Source: Kineococcus endophyticus (GTDB lineage Bacteria > Actinomycetota > Actinomycetes > Actinomycetales > Kineococcaceae). Taken from it: a stretch of DNA of 64,000 nucleotides. The stretch is taken from the NCBI RefSeq assembly GCF_040796495.1, contig NZ_JBFNQN010000002.1, positions 124,001-188,000 on the forward strand, written 5' to 3'. The first letter of the stretch is position 1, and each line of letters starts with the position of its first letter. Of this stretch, positions 28,001-37,264 are shown piece after piece. Made by a program: the position numbers and the translations under genes. The notes below the pieces were generated by a model. The model was not told where the DNA came from. It ran no database searches and saw only the letters and a program-made list of their open reading frames with translations.

Positions 28001-30743
28001 GGGTCGTCCCCTCCTGTTCGTGCACGGCGCGCCACACCCGGTCCGCCGACATCGGCAGCGCGCGCAACCGTACGCCGACGGCGTCCCGGACCGCGTTCGC
28101 CAGCGCCGCGGCGACGGGGTTGTAGGGCGCCTCGCTCATCGACTTGGCCCCGAGCGGGCCGACCGTGTCGTACGTGTCCGCGAACAGGACCTCCGTCTCG
28201 GGGACGTCGTCGAGGCGGGGCACGTAGTACTCGCGCAGGGATCCCGTCGGGCTGGACCCGTCGGGGCCGGTGCGGACCTCCTCGAAGAGGGCCGAACCGA
28301 TGGCCTGCGCGACGCCGCCCTCCACCTGCCCCCGCAACTGCCCGGGGTTCAGGACCGTGCCGGCGTCGACGGCCTGCACCGACCGCAGGACGCGGACGAG
28401 CCCGGTCACGGTGTCGACCGCCACCCGGAAGCCTTGGACGGTGAACGCCACCGACCGGACGGCGGCGTCGTCCCCCGCCTCGGCGGACGGGACGGTGCCG
28501 CTGCGGCGCAACGACTCCGCGTGGACGGCCGAGAGCGGGACCCGCGCCTCCCCGGCGACCGCCTCCCCCGGGTGCAGTTCGACCTGCGCGGCCTCGACCC
28601 CGAGGAGCCGCGCCGCGACGGTGCGGACCTGACCGGCCACGTCCCGGCACGCGAGGTGCAGGGCCTTGCCCGCGACGACCGACCCGGCGGACCCGAACGC
28701 GCCGGTGTCGTGCCGGACGGCGTCGGTGTCGCTCTGCCGCAGGTGGATCCGGTCGACGCTCGTCCCGAGGGCCGCCACCGCGAGCTGGTGGTGGACGGTC
28801 GTGGTGCCGTTGCCGAACTCCGCCGTGCCGACGTCGAGGTCCCAGTCCCCGTCGGCGCGCAGGCTCACCCGGGCGTCGGCGAAGTGCCCGCGCGGCGGTG
28901 TCGTGGCGATCATCGCCAGCGCCATCCCCTGCCCCGTCCGCCACTCCGGGCCGGGCGCCTCCTCCCCCGCGTCGCGGTTGAGGGCGTCCTGCACGAGGTC
29001 GAGGCACTGGTCCAGCCCGTAGCTGCCGTAGCGCAACCCGTCGTCGCCCTCCGAGCCGTCGGCCGGCAGCGAGGTCGCGACGAACGGGTCCCCGGGAACC
29101 ACGACGTTGCGGCGGCGCAGGTCGAACGGGTCCATCCCGAGCCCCCGGGCGAGGTCGTCGAGCGCCGACTCCAGGGCGAAGACCACCTGCCCCAGGCCGT
29201 ACCCGCGGAAGGCGCCGGAGGGGACGGTGTGGGTGTAGACGGCGCGGGCGTCCACGCGCTTGTTCTCGCAGCGGTACGTCGCCAGGCTCTCGTGGCACGA
29301 GTGGAACATCACGCCCGGGGAGTGGTTGCCGTAGGCGCCCGCGTCGGACAGGACGTCCACGGCGAGCGCGGTGAGGGTTCCGTCGCGACGGGCCCCCAGG
29401 CGCACCCCGACGCGGAACGGGTGCCGGGTCGGCAGGTGCCGCAACGTGTCCTCGCGCGTCGTCTCGTGCACGACGGGCCGACCCAGGCGCAGGACCGCCA
29501 GCCCCACGAGGTCCTCGACGAGCATCTCCTGCTTGCCGCCGAAACCCCCGCCGACGCGGGCGGTGAGGACCCGCACCCGGTCCCGCTGCAGACCGAGCAC
29601 GCGGGCGAGCTCGTCGCGGACGAGGAACGGCACCTGGGTGCTGCTGCGGACGACGAGGCGGCCGTCCTCGTCGGGCCAGCCGACGGCGGCGTGCGTCTCG
29701 AGGGCGACGTGGGAGACGCGCTGGGTCCGCCACGTCCCGGACACCGTGACGTCGGCGGCGGCCAGGGCGGCCTCGACGTCGCCGACACCCCCGTGCAGTT
29801 CCGCGACGAGGTTGCGCCCGGGGTCGGCGATGCGCGACGTCACGGCGTCCTTGTCGCCGTGCACGAGGGGTGCGCCGGGTTCCAGGGCGCTCTCGGGGTC
29901 CAGCACGGCGGGCAGCACGTCGTAGTCCACGACGAGGCGACGCAGCCCCTCCTCGGCGGTCGCCAGGTCGTCGGCGACGACCGCGGCCACCCGCTGGCCG
30001 TGGTACCGGAGGACGGGGTCGAGCACGAGGGTGTCGTCGGGGTCGTCGAGGCGGTTCTCGTGCCGGCCGGTGGAGAACAGGACCGGGGGCGCGTCGTCAG
30101 GGGTGAGGACGAGACGGACCCCCGGGAGCGCCTGCGCCGCAGCCGTGTCGATGCGGACCACCCGGGCGTGCGCGTGCGGGCTGCGCAGCACCGCCAGGTG
30201 CAGGGTGCCGGGTGGGAGCGCGTCGAGGGTGAAGGGTTCGGTGCCGCTGACGATGCGGCGGGCCGCCGGGGCGGCGACCGTGCGCCCCACGGACCCCGTC
30301 GCCACCGCCGGGTCCACCGTCGCCCCCGTGACGGCCTCGCGGATCGCCCGGTACCCCGTGCACCGGCAGAGGTTGCCCTTGAGGTGCTCGCCGAGGTCCT
30401 CGTGCTGGTCGGGAGTGAGGGCGGAGGCCGTGACGACCATCCCCGCCGTGCAGAACCCGCACTGGAACCCGGCGGCGTCGACGAACCGCTGCTGCACGTC
30501 GCCGAGCTGCTCGGGGGTTCCGAGCCCCGCGACCGTCGTGACCTCGCGGCCGGCTGCCCGCAGCGCGGGGTAGAGGCAGGAGTGGACGGGGGCCGCGTCG
30601 ACGAGCACCGTGCAGGCGCCGCAGTCGCCGGAGTCGCAGCCCTTCTTGACCTCGACGTGGGTGCTCTCGCGCAGCAGCGTGCGCAGGCACTGGCCGGGGC
30701 GAGGCTCGACCTCGCGCGGGGAACCGTTGACGGTGAGCTTCAC
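27993..30743 (-). CDS. Xanthine dehydrogenase, fused 2Fe-2S and molybdopterin subunit
   Basis: A 916-residue fusion. Residues 1-165 carry two 2Fe-2S clusters: Cys36, Cys41, Cys44, Cys56 ([14 protein letters not shown]) and Cys95, Cys98, Cys126, Cys128 ([18 protein letters not shown]). The rest is the molybdopterin domain with [20 protein letters not shown], and a C-terminal SMSEAPYNP where the catalytic Glu is expected. The enzyme oxidises hypoxanthine and xanthine to urate with the separate FAD subunit encoded just upstream (4-bp overlap). Many bacteria encode the three parts separately. Position between guaD and allB supports xanthine as substrate. Confidence 0.9.
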   Translation of the reverse strand: MKLTVNGSPREVEPRPGQCLRTLLRESTHVEVKKGCDSGDCGACTVLVDAAPVHSCLYPALRAAGREVTTVAGLGTPEQLGDVQQRFVDAAGFQCGFCTAGMVVTASALTPDQHEDLGEHLKGNLCRCTGYRAIREAVTGATVDPAVATGSVGRTVAAPAARRIVSGTEPFTLDALPPGTLHLAVLRSPHAHARVVRIDTAAAQALPGVRLVLTPDDAPPVLFSTGRHENRLDDPDDTLVLDPVLRYHGQRVAAVVADDLATAEEGLRRLVVDYDVLPAVLDPESALEPGAPLVHGDKDAVTSRIADPGRNLVAELHGGVGDVEAALAAADVTVSGTWRTQRVSHVALETHAAVGWPDEDGRLVVRSSTQVPFLVRDELARVLGLQRDRVRVLTARVGGGFGGKQEMLVEDLVGLAVLRLGRPVVHETTREDTLRHLPTRHPFRVGVRLGARRDGTLTALAVDVLSDAGAYGNHSPGVMFHSCHESLATYRCENKRVDARAVYTHTVPSGAFRGYGLGQVVFALESALDDLARGLGMDPFDLRRRNVVVPGDPFVATSLPADGSEGDDGLRYGSYGLDQCLDLVQDALNRDAGEEAPGPEWRTGQGMALAMIATTPPRGHFADARVSLRADGDWDLDVGTAEFGNGTTTVHHQLAVAALGTSVDRIHLRQSDTDAVRHDTGAFGSAGSVVAGKALHLACRDVAGQVRTVAARLLGVEAAQVELHPGEAVAGEARVPLSAVHAESLRRSGTVPSAEAGDDAAVRSVAFTVQGFRVAVDTVTGLVRVLRSVQAVDAGTVLNPGQLRGQVEGGVAQAIGSALFEEVRTGPDGSSPTGSLREYYVPRLDDVPETEVLFADTYDTVGPLGAKSMSEAPYNPVAAALANAVRDAVGVRLRALPMSADRVWRAVHEQEGTTRG

Positions 30744-31570
30744 GACGGTCCTCCGCTCAGTTCCCCGACCACCTCGGCCGCGAACCGCAGGGTCGTCGCG
30801 CGCCGCCAGTCCGGCGCCCCGTGGACGTCGTCGAACCAGCGACCGGCCACGCGCTCCTCGACGTCGGCGACCAGGCGGTCCGGCGCCGGAACCTCGCGGT
30901 AGCGCAGCACGTGCGGGCGCGGGGTCGACGCGGTGACGGCGAGGACGAAACCTCCGTCCGGGTCGCGGCGGCCGACGACGAGCGTCGCGGAACGACCGAG
31001 CCGAGCGAGCGAGGTCCGGCGGAACGCGGTGGTCCCGCGCAACGCCGTGGCGGGCAGGTGGATCGTCCGCAGCACCTCCCCGGGAGCCAGCGCGGTCGTC
31101 CGGTCCCCCGTGACGAACTCCTCGACCGGCAGCCGCCGGATCCCGCCGTCGCGGTCCCAGAGTTCGGCGACCCCGTCGAGCGCGACGGCGAGCGAGGTGA
31201 CCGCGCCCGCCGGCAGCGCGGCGCACACGTTCCCGCCGACCGTCGCGACCGACCGCACCTTGAAGGAGGCGAGCAGCGCGCGGACGCACTGCCGGACGAG
31301 GGGGCGGGCCTGCCAGTCGGCCGCGAACGGCACGGACTCCAGCGACGCCACCGGGCACGTCGCGGCGAGGTCGATCCCCGCGGCCGAGACGGTGAAGGGT
31401 TCCCAGCCCAGCGTCGTCAGGTCGACGAGTGTGCGCAGGTGCGGTTGCGGGACGGAGAACAACCACGTCCCCCCGGCGACGACGGCGGTCGCGGGGTCCC
31501 CGTCGTGCGCGCGGCGCAGGGCAGCGGCGTCGGTGACGGTCAGGAACTCCGTCACGGTGCTGAGGTCCAC
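30740..31570 (-). CDS. Xanthine dehydrogenase FAD-binding subunit
   Basis: A 276-residue FAD-binding domain protein of the molybdopterin dehydrogenase type. FAD contacts are expected at VVAGGTWLF near residues 30-38 and [14 protein letters not shown] near 110-123, a standard signature; the C-terminal part is the CO-dehydrogenase flavoprotein domain. It passes electrons from the 2Fe-2S clusters to NAD+. GTG at 31570 has a GAGGCG site and lies 11 bp after guaD; a GTG five codons later is a possible alternative. Confidence 0.9.
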   Translation of the reverse strand: MDLSTVTEFLTVTDAAALRRAHDGDPATAVVAGGTWLFSVPQPHLRTLVDLTTLGWEPFTVSAAGIDLAATCPVASLESVPFAADWQARPLVRQCVRALLASFKVRSVATVGGNVCAALPAGAVTSLAVALDGVAELWDRDGGIRRLPVEEFVTGDRTTALAPGEVLRTIHLPATALRGTTAFRRTSLARLGRSATLVVGRRDPDGGFVLAVTASTPRPHVLRYREVPAPDRLVADVEERVAGRWFDDVHGAPDWRRATTLRFAAEVVGELSGGPS

Positions 31571-31581
31571 GGGACGACGCC

Positions 31582-32076
31582 TCAGTAGTCGATCCGCTGG
31601 ACGCTCGCGAGCCAGGCGTCGAAGGGAGCGGGGGCGGTCGGGTTCCGCTGCTGCTGCACGGGGACGGACCACTCGCTGCGTGGGGTCTCGAAGAGCTCGT
31701 AGAACGCGCGGTCGTCGAAACCACCGCGCGCCGCGTCGTGCCGGTCGGCCGCGAAGAGCACGCGGTCGACGCGCGCCCACAGCGAGGACGCCAGGCACAT
31801 GGGGCACGGCTCGCAGCTGGAGTACAGCGTCGTCCCCGCGAGGCTGAACGTGCCCAGCGCCGCGCAGGCCGCACGGATCGCCTGCACCTCCGCGTGCGCG
31901 GTCGGGTCGTTCTGGGCCGTCACGCGGTTCACGCCGGTCGCGACGACGACACCGTCGCGGACGACGTCGGCCCCGAACGGCCCGCCGCCGGCGGCCACGT
32001 TCTCCACGGCGAGCCGGACCGCGAGGTCGAGGTGGTCCGCGTCGGTCCGCTGCGTCTGGAGCTCCACGGCGCTCAC
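31582..32076 (-). CDS. guaD: Guanine deaminase (CDA fold)
   Basis: A 164-residue zinc deaminase of the cytidine-deaminase fold. Zinc ligands and the proton shuttle are seen in [14 protein letters not shown] (His and Glu, near residues 58-71) and [16 protein letters not shown] (two Cys, near 89-104). Length and the C-terminal tail match B. subtilis-type guanine deaminase, which makes xanthine from guanine, and the gene sits between uricase and xanthine dehydrogenase. The GTG at 32076 overlaps the uricase stop by 4 bp. A tRNA adenosine deaminase has the same motifs, but context argues against it. Confidence 0.88.
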   Translation of the reverse strand: MSAVELQTQRTDADHLDLAVRLAVENVAAGGGPFGADVVRDGVVVATGVNRVTAQNDPTAHAEVQAIRAACAALGTFSLAGTTLYSSCEPCPMCLASSLWARVDRVLFAADRHDAARGGFDDRAFYELFETPRSEWSVPVQQQRNPTAPAPFDAWLASVQRIDY

Positions 32077-32999
32077 CGTTCCCACGCCAGCGAAGCGGCC
32101 GGGGCGGTGTCGTCCGCGACGACGGCCTGGATGAGGCCGTAGGGCCGGTCGTCGGCGTGGAACACCTCCCCGGGGTTCTCGACACCGAACCGCTGCAGGT
32201 CGTAGAGGAAGTGGTGCTTGTTCGGGGCCGCCAGCCGCACCTCGACGACGCCCGGGACGCTCTCGACGGCCGCCTTCCCCATGTGCCACAACGTCTGCTG
32301 CAGCGCGAGGGAGTGCACCGTGGCGAACTGCCCGACGAGGACGGACCGCACCTCGTCGTACGCGGCGTCGAAGTCGAACCCGTCGGCCAGGCACGTCGCG
32401 TCGTAGCGCCACTGCGCCACGAGCGAGGTGGCCATGACGCGGTCCTTCGTGGGTTCCAGCGTCGTGTACCCGTCGACGAGGAAGTCGTGGAACTCCGACC
32501 CGGTGGACTTCAGCAGCGTGAGGTCCTTCAGCCCGGCGACGACGTGGGTCTCGCGGTCGGGGCCGCTGCCGGAGACCGTGACGGCGGCGGTCCGCACCTC
32601 GCCGCCGGCCCGCACCCAGGTGTGGTCGTGCTCGCGGCCGGAGACGACGGCGCGTTCCCAGCGGTAGGAGTCCACGTCGATGCGGGCGCCCGTGACGGGT
32701 CCGGTCTCGTCGACGAAGTGGCGGGCGAGGTCGAGCGCGTACGTCTCGACGGCGACGATCCCCTTCGCCATGCCCTGCCCGACGGGCCCCTCCTTGGCGA
32801 ACGCGTAGATCGTGTTCTTCTGCGAGTCGGTCGGCAGGACCTTGCGCTGGTCACCGGAGAGGTAGGCGTCGGCGAAGTCGCCGCGCAGCGTCGAGGTGAC
32901 GTTGAGGTCGACGATCTCGTGCCGGGGAGTGTCGCGCTGGAACCGCACGACGCGGTTCTCCGCCTTCCCGTACTGGTGACTCGCCAGGACGACGGCCAT
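32073..32999 (-). CDS. pucL: Urate oxidase (uricase)
   Basis: A 308-residue cofactor-free urate oxidase of tandem T-fold type that turns urate, oxygen and water into 5-hydroxyisourate and H2O2. Signatures are TDSQKNTIYAFAK near residues 57-69 with the catalytic Thr, VDSYRWERAVVSG, KSTGSEFHDFLVDGYTTL, and the C-terminal PNKHHFLYDLQRFGVENPGE. ATG at 32999 follows GGGAGCTGAG. It is third in the operon, just after the two enzymes that process its unstable product. Not fused to the decarboxylase, unlike in B. subtilis. Confidence 0.96.
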   Translation of the reverse strand: MAVVLASHQYGKAENRVVRFQRDTPRHEIVDLNVTSTLRGDFADAYLSGDQRKVLPTDSQKNTIYAFAKEGPVGQGMAKGIVAVETYALDLARHFVDETGPVTGARIDVDSYRWERAVVSGREHDHTWVRAGGEVRTAAVTVSGSGPDRETHVVAGLKDLTLLKSTGSEFHDFLVDGYTTLEPTKDRVMATSLVAQWRYDATCLADGFDFDAAYDEVRSVLVGQFATVHSLALQQTLWHMGKAAVESVPGVVEVRLAAPNKHHFLYDLQRFGVENPGEVFHADDRPYGLIQAVVADDTAPAASLAWER

Positions 33000-33003
33000 G
33001 GTC

Positions 33004-33324
33004 TCAGCTCCCTCGGTAGGTGGAGTAGGCGAAGGGGGACAGCAGGAGGGGGACGTGCAGGTGTGCGCGGTCGGCCGCGACGGTGAACGCGACGACGACC
33101 TCGGGGTGGAACGACTCGCGGCCGGCGGCGGCGAACCACTCCCCCGTCGCGAACCGGAGCCGGTAGGTCCCGGGGACGAGGTCCTCGGCGAGTCGTGCCC
33201 GGCCGTCGTCGTCGGTGCGGCCGGAGGCGACGTGCCCCCCGTCGGCGCCCGTCACGTCGAGGCCGATCCCGGCGGCGGGGGTTCCCGTCACGGCGTCCAG
33301 GACGTGCGTGGACAGGCTCGTCAC
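33004..33324 (-). CDS. uraH: 5-Hydroxyisourate hydrolase (transthyretin-like)
   Basis: A 106-residue transthyretin-like protein. The catalytic pattern is complete: LSTHVLDAVTGTPA at the N-terminus and the diagnostic C-terminal FAYSTYRGS. It hydrolyses 5-hydroxyisourate to OHCU. GTG at 33324 overlaps the uraD stop by 4 bp and the gene ends 4 bp before uricase. Confidence 0.96.
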   Translation of the reverse strand: MTSLSTHVLDAVTGTPAAGIGLDVTGADGGHVASGRTDDDGRARLAEDLVPGTYRLRFATGEWFAAAGRESFHPEVVVAFTVAADRAHLHVPLLLSPFAYSTYRGS

Positions 33325-33809
33325 GCGCTCTGCCCCAGGAGCCGGCGCAGCCGCAGGTCGGTGATGGCGGCGAGTTCCCGCCGCAGCACCTGCCGTTCCG
33401 TCGCCGGGTCGTTCCCCAGCCGCGCCTCGAGCAGGTCGAGGAGTTCGGTCGCGCTGCGCCCGGAGGCGAACACCAGGTAGACGTGGCCGAAGCGTTCCTC
33501 GTACCGGCGGTTCCCCTCGGCGAGCCGGCGCAGGACGTCCTCGTCGGCGGCGAGCGCGCCGGCCTGCTCGCGGCGCGAGGTGGCGCTCTCGCTGCGTTCG
33601 CCGATGCGCGGGTGCGCGGCCAGGGCGACGTCGACGTCCTCCTCGGACGTGGCGGCGAGTTCGGCGGCCGCCGCGGCCAGCAGGGCGTCGACGGAGCCGA
33701 ACGGGCGGGCGGCGGCCACGCGCGCCGCCCAGGCGGGGGCGTCGCAGCAGGTGCGCAGGAGTTCCTCGCACCCGGGGGCGTCGAGCGCCTGGAGTTCCTC
33801 GAGCTGCAC
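33321..33809 (-). CDS. uraD: OHCU decarboxylase
   Basis: A 162-residue 2-oxo-4-hydroxy-4-carboxy-5-ureidoimidazoline decarboxylase that yields (S)-allantoin. The catalytic His is in AAHPRIGER near residues 68-76, followed by SRREQAGA and the VYLVFASGRSATELLDLLEARL helix region (in two parts). The frame runs far upstream, but the GTG at 33809 is where the family begins. It is the first gene of the seven-gene operon; only 42 bp separate it from the divergent mocA gene, so both promoters overlap. A CGATCGT core lies at 33817-33823. Confidence 0.92.
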   Translation of the reverse strand: MQLEELQALDAPGCEELLRTCCDAPAWAARVAAARPFGSVDALLAAAAAELAATSEEDVDVALAAHPRIGERSESATSRREQAGALAADEDVLRRLAEGNRRYEERFGHVYLVFASGRSATELLDLLEARLGNDPATERQVLRRELAAITDLRLRRLLGQSA

Positions 33810-33851
33810 TGCGATCCGATCGTCGTGGTTGCGGTGTGGTCTGCTGGCCCC

Positions 33852-34409
33852 GTGCTGGTGACGGGGGTGGTGCTCGCGGCCGGGGCCGGTCGCCGGATGG
33901 GGACGCCGAAGGGGTTGCTGCGGCGCCCCGCCGGCACGTCCTGGGCGGCCGCGGCCGCCGGCCTGCTGACCGCCGCGGGGTGCGACCCCGTGCTCGTCAC
34001 CGTGGGAGCCCGGGCGGCCGACGTCCGCGCGACCCTGCCGCCCGGTGTGCGGGCGGTCGAGGTGCCCGACTGGGACCGTGGCCCCGGAGCCGGGGTGGCA
34101 CGGGCGCTGGCCGACCCGGCGGTCCGCGCCGCCGACGCCGTCCTGCTGCAGCTCGTGGACCTCCCGCACGTCGACCTCGAGGGCGTGCGGTCGGTGCTGG
34201 GGTTCGCCTCCCGTGACGCGCTGGTGCGGGCCGTGGACGGCGACCGTCCGGGCCACCCGGTCCTGGTCGGCCGGGACCACGTCGACGCCGCGGCCGCGGC
34301 CTGCGCCGGCGGTTCCGGGTTGCGGGAGTTCCTGGCCGGCGCGGACGTCCAGCGCGTTCCCGTCCGGGGTTCCGACGCCGACGCGGACGGACCGCAGGAC
34401 GTGCCCTGA
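33852..34409 (+). CDS. mocA: Molybdenum cofactor cytidylyl/guanylyltransferase-like protein (MocA type)
   Basis: A 185-residue nucleotidyltransferase of the MobA/MocA family. The nucleotide-binding VLAAGAGRRMGTPKGLL is near residues 7-23 and QLVDLPHVD near 98-106. MocA adds CMP to molybdopterin for xanthine-dehydrogenase-type enzymes; with xdh and xdhC adjacent this is preferred over MobA. The GTG at 33852 is the likely start, but an upstream GTG at 33834 in frame is possible. Convergent with xdhC, 8 bp apart. Confidence 0.85.
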   Translation: MLVTGVVLAAGAGRRMGTPKGLLRRPAGTSWAAAAAGLLTAAGCDPVLVTVGARAADVRATLPPGVRAVEVPDWDRGPGAGVARALADPAVRAADAVLLQLVDLPHVDLEGVRSVLGFASRDALVRAVDGDRPGHPVLVGRDHVDAAAAACAGGSGLREFLAGADVQRVPVRGSDADADGPQDVP

Positions 34410-34417
34410 CCCGCCCC

Positions 34418-35566
34418 TCACGCGCAGACCTCCGCGGCACCCGCGACCACGGTGGCGAACTGCTCGTGGTGGATCCGTCCGCGGGTGTCGCGCAGCGGCC
34501 GGCCCGTCCCGCCACCCCGGAGGGCGACGACCTCGGCGGCGATCGACACGGCGGTCTCCTCCGGGGTGCGGGCGCCGAGGTCCAGGCCGACGGGTGAGCG
34601 CAGGCGTGCCAGCTCGTCCTCGCCGACACCGTTCTCGCGCAACCGGTCCAGCCGGTCCGCGTGGGTGCGCCGGGACCCCATGGCCCCGACGACCGCGGCG
34701 GGCCCGCGCAGAGCCACCTCGAGGAGGGGGACGTCGAACTTCGGGTCGTGGGTCAGGACGGTCAGCACCGTCGAGTCCTCGACGGTGGTCCGTTCCAGGT
34801 AGCGGTGCGGCCAGTCGACGACGACCTCGTCGGCGTCGGGAAACCGCGCGGCGGTCGCGAACGCCGGCCGGGCGTCGCACACCGTGACGTGGAACCCGAG
34901 GAACGCCGCGAGGCGGGTGAGGGCCGCGGCGACGTCGACGGCGCCGAAGACGATCCAGCGCGGTGCGGGGGCGAACACCTCGACGAGCACCTCGAGGTCG
35001 TCCCCGCGCTGCTCGCCGTCCGCTCCGAGGCGCACGATCCCGGACGCTCCAGCCGTGAGCCGGCCACGCGCGGCGTCGACGACGGCGGCGTCCAACCGCG
35101 CCGAACCGACGGAACCGCCGTGCCCCAGCTCGTCGAGCACGACCTGGCGGACCGGCCCGGACGTCAGCACCGTGGCGACCGCCACCGGGCGCCGGGCGTC
35201 GGCGGCCGTCAGCACGGCCCGCAGGACGCCCTCGCCGGCGAGGGCGACGCGCACCTCGATCGTCCCGCCGCACGTCAGGCCCGGGGCGAAGGGGTCCTCT
35301 CCCGCCGTGCCGAACCGGGCCTGGCGGGCGTGGCCGTCGACCAGCACCTCGCAGGCGAGCTCGTGGACGGCGGACTCCACGCAGCCGCCGGAGACGCTGC
35401 CGACCACCTCGCCGGGGACGCCGTCGGGGTCCGCGACGACGGCCAGGCAGGCCCCCAGCGCCCGCGGCGCTGACCCGTCGGTCCGCACGACCGTCGCCAC
35501 GGCGACCCGCCGGCCGCGCTGCAGCCGCTCGCACGCCGCGCGCAGGACGGCGAGACCCTCAGCCAC
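34418..35566 (-). CDS. xdhC: XdhC-type molybdenum cofactor insertion/sulfuration factor
   Basis: A 382-residue XdhC/CoxI-family protein required to bring sulfurated Mo cofactor to xanthine dehydrogenase. The N-terminal CoxI domain has VGSVSGGCVESAV near residues 55-67; the C-terminal NAD-binding-like domain has VVGAMGSRRTHADRL and GLDLGARTPEETAVSIAAE (near 340). It is the last gene of the ABC transporter operon: GTG at 35566 overlaps the second permease gene by 8 bp. Having this Xdh-specific factor co-translated with a transporter is the best clue that the transporter serves purine use. Confidence 0.92.
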   Translation of the reverse strand: MAEGLAVLRAACERLQRGRRVAVATVVRTDGSAPRALGACLAVVADPDGVPGEVVGSVSGGCVESAVHELACEVLVDGHARQARFGTAGEDPFAPGLTCGGTIEVRVALAGEGVLRAVLTAADARRPVAVATVLTSGPVRQVVLDELGHGGSVGSARLDAAVVDAARGRLTAGASGIVRLGADGEQRGDDLEVLVEVFAPAPRWIVFGAVDVAAALTRLAAFLGFHVTVCDARPAFATAARFPDADEVVVDWPHRYLERTTVEDSTVLTVLTHDPKFDVPLLEVALRGPAAVVGAMGSRRTHADRLDRLRENGVGEDELARLRSPVGLDLGARTPEETAVSIAAEVVALRGGGTGRPLRDTRGRIHHEQFATVVAGAAEVCA

Positions 35567-36431
35567 GGCGCCCCGATCCGGCCGCCGGACCCCACGTCGC
35601 GAGCACGAGGGTCTCGACGATGCTCACGAGCGTGTAGAGCAGGATCGACGTGAAGGTGACGACGACGACGATCGACCACACGAGGTTGTACTGGACCTGG
35701 CTGTTGGCGCGGAAGATCTCGGCGCCCATCCCGGTGCCGGAGAACAGCCACTCGTAGAGCATGGCGCCGATGACCGCGCCGGGCACCGAGATCCGCAGGG
35801 CCGCGAACAGGTTCGGCAGCGCGCTGGGGATCGCGACCTTGCGCAGGGTCGTCCACTTCGTCCCGCCGTTGACACGCACGACGTCGACGGCCTGCGGGGA
35901 CGCCGACCGCAACCCGGTGGCGGCGTTGACGAGCACCGGGAAGAACACGACGACCCCGCCGATGGCGGCCTGCCCGCCGAGTCCGCGGCCGAAGAGGATC
36001 CCGATGAGGGGAGCCATCGCGACGAGCGGTACCGAGCGCAGCAGCATCGCGAGCGGCATGAAGACGAACTCCAGCGGACGGAACACGGTGAAGGCGGCGG
36101 CCACCGCGACGGCGGCGACGACGCCGGTGACGAAACCGGTGACGGAGTCGGTGAGCGTGATGAGCAGGGCGGCCTGGATCGCGGCCCGGTTCTCGGCGGC
36201 CTTGGGGACCGTGACGAGGTAGTCGTAGACGTCCTGCGGCCGCTTGCCGACGAAGGAGTCCACCTGGAACAGCGCCAGCAGGGCGTACCAGGCGGCGACG
36301 AGGACGACGGTCGAGATGACGAGGGTGAGGACCGAGACGCCGATGCGCCGGCCGACGGCCGCGGCGAGCGACGCGCTGCTGCGGTTCTCGTGCACCTCGG
36401 CCGCCGGGCGGGCGGGGGCGGTGGTGGCCAT
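35559..36431 (-). CDS. ABC transporter permease 2 (NitT/TauT type)
   Basis: A 290-residue inner-membrane permease with about six helices and the BPD_transp_1 loop (VRVNGGTKWTTLRKVAIPSALPNL in two parts near residues 185-208) that contacts the ATPase. It is clearly similar to permease 1, sharing the (V/Y)xGGTKWT and (L/I)PN(L/V)FAALK/R pattern, but is a distinct protein. ATG at 36431 overlaps the permease 1 stop by one base; the end overlaps xdhC by 8 bp. Confidence 0.88.
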   Translation of the reverse strand: MATTAPARPAAEVHENRSSASLAAAVGRRIGVSVLTLVISTVVLVAAWYALLALFQVDSFVGKRPQDVYDYLVTVPKAAENRAAIQAALLITLTDSVTGFVTGVVAAVAVAAAFTVFRPLEFVFMPLAMLLRSVPLVAMAPLIGILFGRGLGGQAAIGGVVVFFPVLVNAATGLRSASPQAVDVVRVNGGTKWTTLRKVAIPSALPNLFAALRISVPGAVIGAMLYEWLFSGTGMGAEIFRANSQVQYNLVWSIVVVVTFTSILLYTLVSIVETLVLATWGPAAGSGRRG

Positions 36432-37264
36432 CAGAGGTCACCTCCCTTCACGCCCGTGGACGACCACGGGGTCACCAACCGGGCCAGCAGTCCGATGAGC
36501 AGGTACCCGGCGCCGGCGACGGCGCCGCTGAGCAGCGCGAGCCCCCAGATCTGCTCGTACTGCAGGTTGGTCTGGGCGGAGACGATGAGGATCCCGAGAC
36601 CGGAGTCGACACCCCCGAAGTACTCCCCCAGCACGGCGCCGAGGAAGGACGCCGGCGCGGCCAGCTTGAGGGCGGCGAAGACGTTGGGCAGGGCGGCGAT
36701 GAGCCGCACCTTGACCAGTGCCGTCCACTTCGTGCCGCCGTAGGCGCGGACGACGTCGAGGGCGGCCTGGTCCGCGGCCCGCAGGCCGAGCAGGCACCCG
36801 ACGACCGAGGTGAAGACGACGCTCATGGCCGCGAGGAACACCGACGTGACGCGGGACTCGGGCGGGGACACGATGAGGACGATGGGCCCGATCGCGGTGA
36901 GCGGGATGCAGTAGGAGATGACGGCGACCTGGTTGGCCGCCCCCTCCAGGGGTGGGACGAGCAGGACGACCACCGCGATGGCGATGGCGATGAGGTTGCC
37001 CCACACCCACCCCTGCGCAGCGGACGCCGTCGTGATGGAGATGTTGGTCCAGTAGTTCTCGAACCCGTTGCGGTGGAGCTGCTCGACCACGGCCCAGGGC
37101 GTCGGGACGATGCCACCGGTGGAGAAGAAGACGCCGATGACGCTCCACACGACGAGGACGAGCACGGCACCGACGACACCGCCGGCCCACGGGGGCAGGT
37201 CGCGCCACGACCGGCGGGCGGCACCGGTCGTCACCTGCTCCGGTGCTGCGGTGACGGCCGCCAT
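36431..37264 (-). CDS. ABC transporter permease 1 (NitT/TauT type)
   Basis: A 277-residue permease with about six helices and the ATPase-contact loop VRAYGGTKWTALVKVRLIAA (near residues 183-202). Together with permease 2 it would form a heterodimeric channel, whereas sulfonate, taurine or nitrate systems of this family usually encode one permease. ATG at 37264 is placed directly at the ATPase stop, overlapping by one base. Confidence 0.88.
   Translation of the reverse strand: MAAVTAAPEQVTTGAARRSWRDLPPWAGGVVGAVLVLVVWSVIGVFFSTGGIVPTPWAVVEQLHRNGFENYWTNISITTASAAQGWVWGNLIAIAIAVVVLLVPPLEGAANQVAVISYCIPLTAIGPIVLIVSPPESRVTSVFLAAMSVVFTSVVGCLLGLRAADQAALDVVRAYGGTKWTALVKVRLIAALPNVFAALKLAAPASFLGAVLGEYFGGVDSGLGILIVSAQTNLQYEQIWGLALLSGAVAGAGYLLIGLLARLVTPWSSTGVKGGDL

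Noticed and set aside
28017-30902. Plus-strand frame of 1230 codons opposite xdh and the FAD subunit
   Set aside because: Shadow of the xanthine dehydrogenase genes, whose cofactor motifs are all in place on the minus strand.
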